NCBI GenBank assembly: GCA_036648855.1
Contig: JAVWCU010000037.1
Location: forward strand, 1-10,390
Direction of reading: 5' to 3'
Length of the DNA stretch: 10,390 nt
Source of the DNA: Faecenecus sp036648855
GTDB lineage: Bacteria; Bacillota_I; Bacilli_A; RF39; UBA660
Position 1 is the stretch's first letter. Each line of letters begins with the position of its first letter. A model generated the notes under the pieces. The model saw only the letters and a list, made by a program, of their open reading frames with translations, was not told the origin of the DNA and ran no database searches. The position numbers and the translations under genes are program-made. Below, one piece after another: positions 6,607-10,390 of the stretch.

Positions 6607-6636
6607 ATTATATAATAAAACAATTGTTTTCCTCAA
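6607..6636 (-). promoter_or_regulatory. Promoter for the thymidylate kinase gene
   Basis: On the minus strand TTGAGG (6636-6631) and TATAAT (6612-6607) are 18 bases apart, about 30 bases before the ATG at 6577. The promoter sits in the 75-base gap after the HD-domain gene, so the kinase can be transcribed independently of the lepA operon. Confidence 0.55.
6617..6630. promoter_or_regulatory. Perfect 14-bp palindrome AAAACAATTGTTTT within the tmk promoter spacer
   Basis: The palindrome directly abuts the -35 and fills 14 of the 18 spacer bases between -35 and -10. A dimeric repressor bound here would block the promoter, so this is a candidate operator. The regulator is not identifiable from this window. 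AT-rich palindromes also occur by chance. Confidence 0.4.
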
Positions 6637-6652
6637 GAAAAATAGAATATTC

Positions 6653-7234
6653 CTACTCTACTATTTGCCCATCTTCATCAAATTTAAATAAAATAGCCTT
6701 ACGACTAGCTAAATAGTCACACATATGTACAAAGCTTTCATACTTAGTAGTAGGCTTTGGTAAAACAACATTACCCTTATAATCAGTATTCCAAGGTCCC
6801 ATGTGAGAAGCTATAACTTTACATAAAAAATCTATTTCACTAGCTGTAAAATGCAAATTATCTTTATTATTTCTAATATATTCCCCTACTAATAAAGGAT
6901 GCTCCGTAACAGTATATTGTCCCTTTACAACCCCTGACTTAAATCCATCATGGATAGTTAATGCTATTAACATTAAATCCTGTTCAGTACTAGTATATTT
7001 AGCTCCTATTGAAGGGTTAGCCAGTAAATCATATGCTATTTTAACTGCGGCTTTAGTATGACGAACTAATCCTCCATCACCTACTGTATAACTAGGGTGA
7101 TATTTACCAGTTGAAGCTGCGGGAATTACAAAAAAATAATCCGGTAAATGCTCTATTAAATACTTATAATCTTCTAAATAATTCTGATTCTTTAACATCC
7201 CTAATTCTGTTTTAAACATACCTAATTTATTCAT
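6653..7234 (-). CDS. HD-domain metal-dependent phosphohydrolase
   Basis: The 193-aa soluble protein has the HD superfamily signature: His59 in GGLVRHTKA (54-62), the His95-Asp96 doublet in LTIHDGFKSG (92-101), His112 in EHPLLVGEYI, His144 in ASHMGPW (142-148), and a C-terminal acidic position near Asp173 in HMCDYLAS. The conserved HPSYTVGDGGLVRHT arrangement resembles stand-alone HD proteins of Firmicutes and their phages and the HD module of the exoribonuclease YhaM, but there is no nucleic-acid binding domain. The substrate is unknown; a nucleotide or nucleic acid is plausible. A strong GGGAGGA ribosome binding site (7244-7238) directly follows the hemW stop, and the start codon is 10 bases from that stop, so this is the third gene of the lepA-hemW operon. 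Confidence 0.87.
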   Translation of the reverse strand: MNKLGMFKTELGMLKNQNYLEDYKYLIEHLPDYFFVIPAASTGKYHPSYTVGDGGLVRHTKAAVKIAYDLLANPSIGAKYTSTEQDLMLIALTIHDGFKSGVVKGQYTVTEHPLLVGEYIRNNKDNLHFTASEIDFLCKVIASHMGPWNTDYKGNVVLPKPTTKYESFVHMCDYLASRKAILFKFDEDGQIVE

Positions 7235-7244
7235 AAATCCTCCC

Positions 7245-8330
7245 TTACAAAAAATTAATTAAAATACTATTCGAGACATATATTTTAGACCTAGGAATAT
7301 ATATATACTCTTCATTTTCTTCTAATAAATGTTTATCTAATAAATCTATTATATCATACTGTTCTTTAATATCTTTACCAAACTTAGCTTTAAATAATTG
7401 CTTATTAACTCCCTCTAGTTTTCTAAGTCCTAGAATCATCTCTTCACTCATAGCCGACTCTAAATCAATAACTACTTCCTCTACCCTCTTAGTTTCTACA
7501 AGATAAGTATTAATATTTCTTGTATTAGTATAACGAATATTATCTATATAACCAGAGGCTCCTAAGCCAAATCCATAATAAAGATTATTATTCCAATAAG
7601 CTAAGTTATGTAAAGATTCATACCCTGGTATAGCGTAATTGCTCACTTCATAATGCTTATATCCCGATTCTTCTAAAACTGTTTCTATTGTCTCATACAT
7701 TTTAGCATCTACATCTGGATCTATTTCTTTAAATCCCTCTATCTTTAATTTAGTATGGTCTTCTAAAATAAGAGAATAAACTGAAATATGAGGAATATTT
7801 AATTTCAAAAACTCTGCTATATCATTTTCTACTTCTTTAACAGTTTCATTTTCTAAAGCATACATTAAATCAATATTTATATTGGTAAAACCAACTTCTT
7901 TAGCTAGTTCTATTTTACTTATTACTTCCTCTTTAGTTTGTTTTCTATTTAGAAAAGATAAATATTTGTCATTTAAAGTTTGAACTCCAATACTAAGACG
8001 ATTAATTCCATACTTTAAAAAGAGATTTAATTTATCTACTGTTATATCTTCAATATTACATTCTATTGTAAATTCAGTTTTAGCATTTCTCTTTATAGCT
8101 TTTAAAATATCCAGTAAAGTTTCTAACTGACCAATAGTTAAACAGCTAGGAGTTCCTCCCCCAATATAAATAGTTTCTTCTATCTCACCCTGATAAGACT
8201 CCTCTATTTCTCTTTTTAATGCTAATAAATATTTATCTACTAAATCACTTTTATAAAACATTTTACAAAAATCACAATAAGAACAAATACTTTGACAAAA
8301 AGGAATATGAATATAAGTATGTTTAACCAT
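7245..8330 (-). CDS. hemW: HemW-type radical SAM protein (heme chaperone, formerly coproporphyrinogen oxidase-like)
   Basis: The 361-aa protein carries the radical SAM cluster motif CX3CX2C (Cys12, 16, 19) in IHIPFCQSICSYCDFC, the SAM-binding GGGTPS (57-62), and HNLAYW (241-246) followed by YYGFGLGAS, which is typical of HemW rather than true HemN. An extra cysteine (Cys22) follows the cluster motif where many HemW proteins have another residue. HemW binds heme and is thought to deliver it to respiratory enzymes in bacteria such as Lactococcus. No heme-using gene is visible here, so a different role cannot be excluded. Its ATG overlaps the lepA stop by one base (TAATG), a sign of translational coupling. 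The lepA-hemW order is widespread in Firmicutes. Confidence 0.93.
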   Translation of the reverse strand: MVKHTYIHIPFCQSICSYCDFCKMFYKSDLVDKYLLALKREIEESYQGEIEETIYIGGGTPSCLTIGQLETLLDILKAIKRNAKTEFTIECNIEDITVDKLNLFLKYGINRLSIGVQTLNDKYLSFLNRKQTKEEVISKIELAKEVGFTNINIDLMYALENETVKEVENDIAEFLKLNIPHISVYSLILEDHTKLKIEGFKEIDPDVDAKMYETIETVLEESGYKHYEVSNYAIPGYESLHNLAYWNNNLYYGFGLGASGYIDNIRYTNTRNINTYLVETKRVEEVVIDLESAMSEEMILGLRKLEGVNKQLFKAKFGKDIKEQYDIIDLLDKHLLEENEEYIYIPRSKIYVSNSILINFL

Positions 8331-10141
8331 TACTTTTCTTCCATGGAAAGAACCGATAAAAAAGCTTCTTGTGGTATTTCTACACTACCTACTTGTTTCA
8401 TTCTTTTCTTTCCTTCTTTTTGTTTGTTAAGTAGTTTCATTTTCCTAGAAACATCTCCCCCATAACACTTTGCCAAAACATCTTTTCTCATAGCTTTAAT
8501 ATCACTTCTTGCAATAATATGTGACCCAATTGAAGCTTGAATAGGAATTTCAAACATTTGTCTAGGAATAATACTTCTTAGTTTTTCAACTACAATCCGT
8601 CCTCTAGCATAAGCAAAATCTTTATGGACAATAGTACTAAAAGCATCTACTATTTCTCCATTTAGCATTATATCAAGTTTAACTAAATCACTAGCTTGAT
8701 AGCCAATAAATTCATAATCAAAAGAAGCATAGCCCTTAGTATAAGACTTTAGTTTATCAAAAAAGTCATAAATAATTTCAGATAAAGGTAACTCATAATG
8801 AATATTAACTCTAGTTTTATCTAAATAATCTATATTCTTATAAACCCCTCTTTTATTCTGGCAAAGTTCCATAATTGTTCCTATATATGGAGCAGGGGCA
8901 AAAATATTAGTTCGCACATAAGGCTCTTTTATTTCCTTAATTAACTGCCTATCCGGTAATTTAGTCGGAGCATCGATAATTAACTTTGTTTGGTCGGTTA
9001 AAGTAACTTCATAAATAACTGATGGACTAGTTGCAATTAAATCTATCTTAAATTCTCTTTCTATTCTTTCTTCTATAATATCCATATGTAATAATCCTAA
9101 GAAACCACATCTAAACCCAAAACCCAAAGCTTTAGAAGTTTCTGGTTCATAATCTAGAGAAGCATCATTTAATTTTAGCTTATCTAAAGCCTCTCTTAAG
9201 TCATCAAACTTAGTTGATATAGTTGGATATAAACCACAGAACACCATAGATTTTACCTGTTTATACCCTGGTACAGGGGTTAAAGCTTTATTATTAGCAA
9301 GAGTTAGAGTATCTCCTACTTTAACATCTTTTATATCTTTAATTGCCGCTACTACATACCCTACTTCTCCCGTTGATAACTCTGTTACCTTCTTCTCCTT
9401 AGGAATCATAGTAAAAAGTTCTGTTACCTCATACTCAGCTTTACTCTGCATAAGGAAAATATTATCTCCAACTTTAATTTTTCCATTCATTATTCTAGTA
9501 GTCACTATAATACCCCGGTAAGAATCAAAAAAACTATCAAATATTAATCCTTGCAACGGTGCTTTATTATCACCTTTAGGAGCAGGAACATTTCTAATTA
9601 CAGCTTCTACTAATTCCTTTATTCCTGTTCCATTCTTAGCACTAGTTAAAATAATATCACTTTCTTTAAAACCTAACTCATTAACTAATTCAGCCTTTAC
9701 TTTGTCAATATCAGCATTAGGTAAATCAATCTTATTAATAACTGGTATAATTGTTAAATCATGTTCCATAGCTAAATATAAATTAGCCAGTGTTTGAGCC
9801 TCAATTCCTTGAGCAGCATCCACTACTAAAATAGCCCCTTCACAAGATGCTAAACTTCTACTTACTTCATAGGAAAAATCCACATGACCAGGGGTGTCAA
9901 TTAAATGTAAATAATACTCTTCCCCCTCATAATTATAACTAAGTTGAACAGCATTTAATTTAATAGTAATACCACGTTCTCTCTCAATATCCATATTGTC
10001 TAATAACTGTTCTTTAGCTTCCCTCTTACTTACCGCTCCAGTTACTTCTAAAATCCGGTCAGCTAAAGTACTTTTACCATGATCAATATGGGCTATAATA
10101 GAAAAGTTTCTTATATTTTCTTGTTTCATTTTATCACTCAT
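8330..10141 (-). CDS. lepA: Elongation factor 4 (LepA), ribosome-associated GTPase
   Basis: The 603-aa length is standard for the family. The GTPase motifs are all intact: G1 AHIDHGKST (17-25), G2 RGITI (56-60), G3 DTPGH (82-86), G4 NKID (136-139) and G5 TSAK (about 161-164). They are followed by the EF-G-like domains (GFGFRCGFLGLLHMDIIEER) and the LepA-specific C-terminal domain ending KCYGGDVSRKMKLLNKQKEG and EIPQEAFLSVL. LepA acts on stalled or mispositioned ribosomes and in 30S maturation. The ATG at 10141 has a poor ribosome binding site. The in-frame ATG four codons later (10129) is preceded by a GAGTGAT-like sequence and would start MKQENIRNF, so it is an equally likely start. The gene is first in an operon with hemW and the HD-domain gene. 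Confidence 0.97.
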   Translation of the reverse strand: MSDKMKQENIRNFSIIAHIDHGKSTLADRILEVTGAVSKREAKEQLLDNMDIERERGITIKLNAVQLSYNYEGEEYYLHLIDTPGHVDFSYEVSRSLASCEGAILVVDAAQGIEAQTLANLYLAMEHDLTIIPVINKIDLPNADIDKVKAELVNELGFKESDIILTSAKNGTGIKELVEAVIRNVPAPKGDNKAPLQGLIFDSFFDSYRGIIVTTRIMNGKIKVGDNIFLMQSKAEYEVTELFTMIPKEKKVTELSTGEVGYVVAAIKDIKDVKVGDTLTLANNKALTPVPGYKQVKSMVFCGLYPTISTKFDDLREALDKLKLNDASLDYEPETSKALGFGFRCGFLGLLHMDIIEERIEREFKIDLIATSPSVIYEVTLTDQTKLIIDAPTKLPDRQLIKEIKEPYVRTNIFAPAPYIGTIMELCQNKRGVYKNIDYLDKTRVNIHYELPLSEIIYDFFDKLKSYTKGYASFDYEFIGYQASDLVKLDIMLNGEIVDAFSTIVHKDFAYARGRIVVEKLRSIIPRQMFEIPIQASIGSHIIARSDIKAMRKDVLAKCYGGDVSRKMKLLNKQKEGKKRMKQVGSVEIPQEAFLSVLSMEEK

Positions 10142-10158
10142 CTCTAAAAACTATCTTT

Positions 10159-10187
10159 ATTATATCTTATTTTAGTCCAATACAAAA
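10159..10187 (-). promoter_or_regulatory. Putative promoter for the lepA operon
   Basis: On the minus strand TATAAT (10164-10159) lies 18 bases before the lepA ATG, with a weak TTTTGT (10187-10182) 17 bases further up. The -10 is a perfect match and the -35 is poor. It follows directly after an intrinsic terminator, which fits a new transcription unit starting here. Confidence 0.4.
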
Positions 10188-10209
10188 GAAAAACAGTATC
10201 TCTACTGTT
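10184..10209 (-). terminator. Intrinsic terminator of the gene upstream of lepA
   Basis: Read on the minus strand, AACAGTA-GAGA-TACTGTT forms a perfect 7-bp stem with a four-base loop (10209-10192) and runs straight into TTTCTTTT. The stem is AU-rich, so termination may be partial. It would insulate the lepA operon from the minus-strand gene entering at the right edge. Confidence 0.55.
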
Positions 10210-10333
10210 AAATATTTGTATATTATTTAGGTGTCACATCATTTACAGCTACTCAAAATATCACTTTGGCAAATAAATTGCTCCAAAATCGATTTTTACC
10301 TAGTTCTTCTATACGACTAATTCCACATAATTG

Positions 10334-10390
10334 TTAACTATTATTTTGTTCTAACCATCTACATATATCTTCAAATAAATTTGTATCTTT
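10334..10390 (-). CDS. C-terminal end of a minus-strand gene entering from the right edge (partial)
   Basis: The minus strand from the window end reads KDTNLFEDICRWLEQNNS and then TAA (10336-10334). The composition is protein-like and the frame points toward the terminator at 10184-10209, as expected for the preceding gene's tail. Only 18 residues are visible and I do not recognise the family. The same frame stays open after the stop for 26 codons (to a TGA at 10255-10253), so the TAA could also be an interruption in an older, longer gene. The remaining 10210-10333 holds no other gene I can support. Confidence 0.35.
   Translation of the reverse strand, partial: KDTNLFEDICRWLEQNNS

Noticed and set aside
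6617..6630. Terminator reading of the AAAACAATTGTTTT palindrome
   Set aside because: It has no loop and only two G-C pairs, with no proper T-run after a stable stem. Its position inside a promoter spacer fits an operator better.
10253..10255. TGA read as tryptophan (Mycoplasma-type code)
   Set aside because: Tryptophan is encoded by TGG in hemW, tmk and the HD gene, and TGA ends ylbJ and the first prepilin at sensible positions, so the standard bacterial code applies.
10231..10320. Short plus-strand GTG-initiated frame of 29 codons
   Set aside because: There is no ribosome binding site or recognisable protein character, and it lies opposite the terminator and the tail of a minus-strand gene.

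Overview
The window is a very AT-rich stretch of a bacterial chromosome. It is densely coding, uses TGG for tryptophan and TGA as a stop (standard bacterial code, not the Mycoplasma code), and has AGGAGG-type ribosome binding sites. The gene set (LepA-HemW, YlbJ, the YlbL/SepM PDZ-Lon protease, a type IV pilus ATPase with prepilins) points to a low-GC Firmicutes lineage, perhaps one of the small-genome gut Bacilli related to Erysipelotrichia or Mollicutes. The lineage is inferred from content only; no marker phylogeny was possible.

Layout. Positions 1-144 (minus) hold the start of a gene whose reading frame breaks at an 11-base poly-G tract (poly-C on the plus strand). Next come a 127-aa unknown protein (217-600) and the ylbL protease (613-1623), both minus and probably co-transcribed. 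ylbJ (1674-2639, plus) diverges from ylbL. It runs tail-to-tail into two coupled prepilin-like genes (2618-3184 and 3181-3765, minus), which diverge from a PilB/GspE-type ATPase (3879-5144, plus). The ATPase meets a degenerate glycerophosphodiesterase-fold protein (5134-5868, minus) at a hairpin that contains both stop codons. Upstream of that gene is a divergent thymidylate kinase (5921-6577) with its own promoter and a 14-bp palindrome in the promoter spacer. Upstream again is a tight minus-strand operon: lepA (8330-10141), hemW (7245-8330) and an HD-domain hydrolase (6653-7234). At the right edge, a terminator and the tail of another minus-strand gene precede lepA.

How the genes fit together. 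lepA-hemW is the usual Firmicutes pair, but an HD hydrolase sits where hrcA/grpE/dnaK often follow. The central block is a small pilus or pseudopilus module: two prepilins and one motor ATPase, with no platform protein, prepilin peptidase or major pilin in view. ylbL and ylbJ are also near neighbours in Bacillus subtilis, but here they are divergent.

Most notable observations. (1) The poly-G tract splits one otherwise continuous reading frame, which suggests an ON/OFF phase-variable gene or a homopolymer sequencing error. (2) The glycerophosphodiesterase relative has lost its recognisable catalytic residues. (3) A palindromic operator-like site lies in the thymidylate kinase promoter. (4) A bidirectional terminator is embedded in the overlapping ends of two genes.
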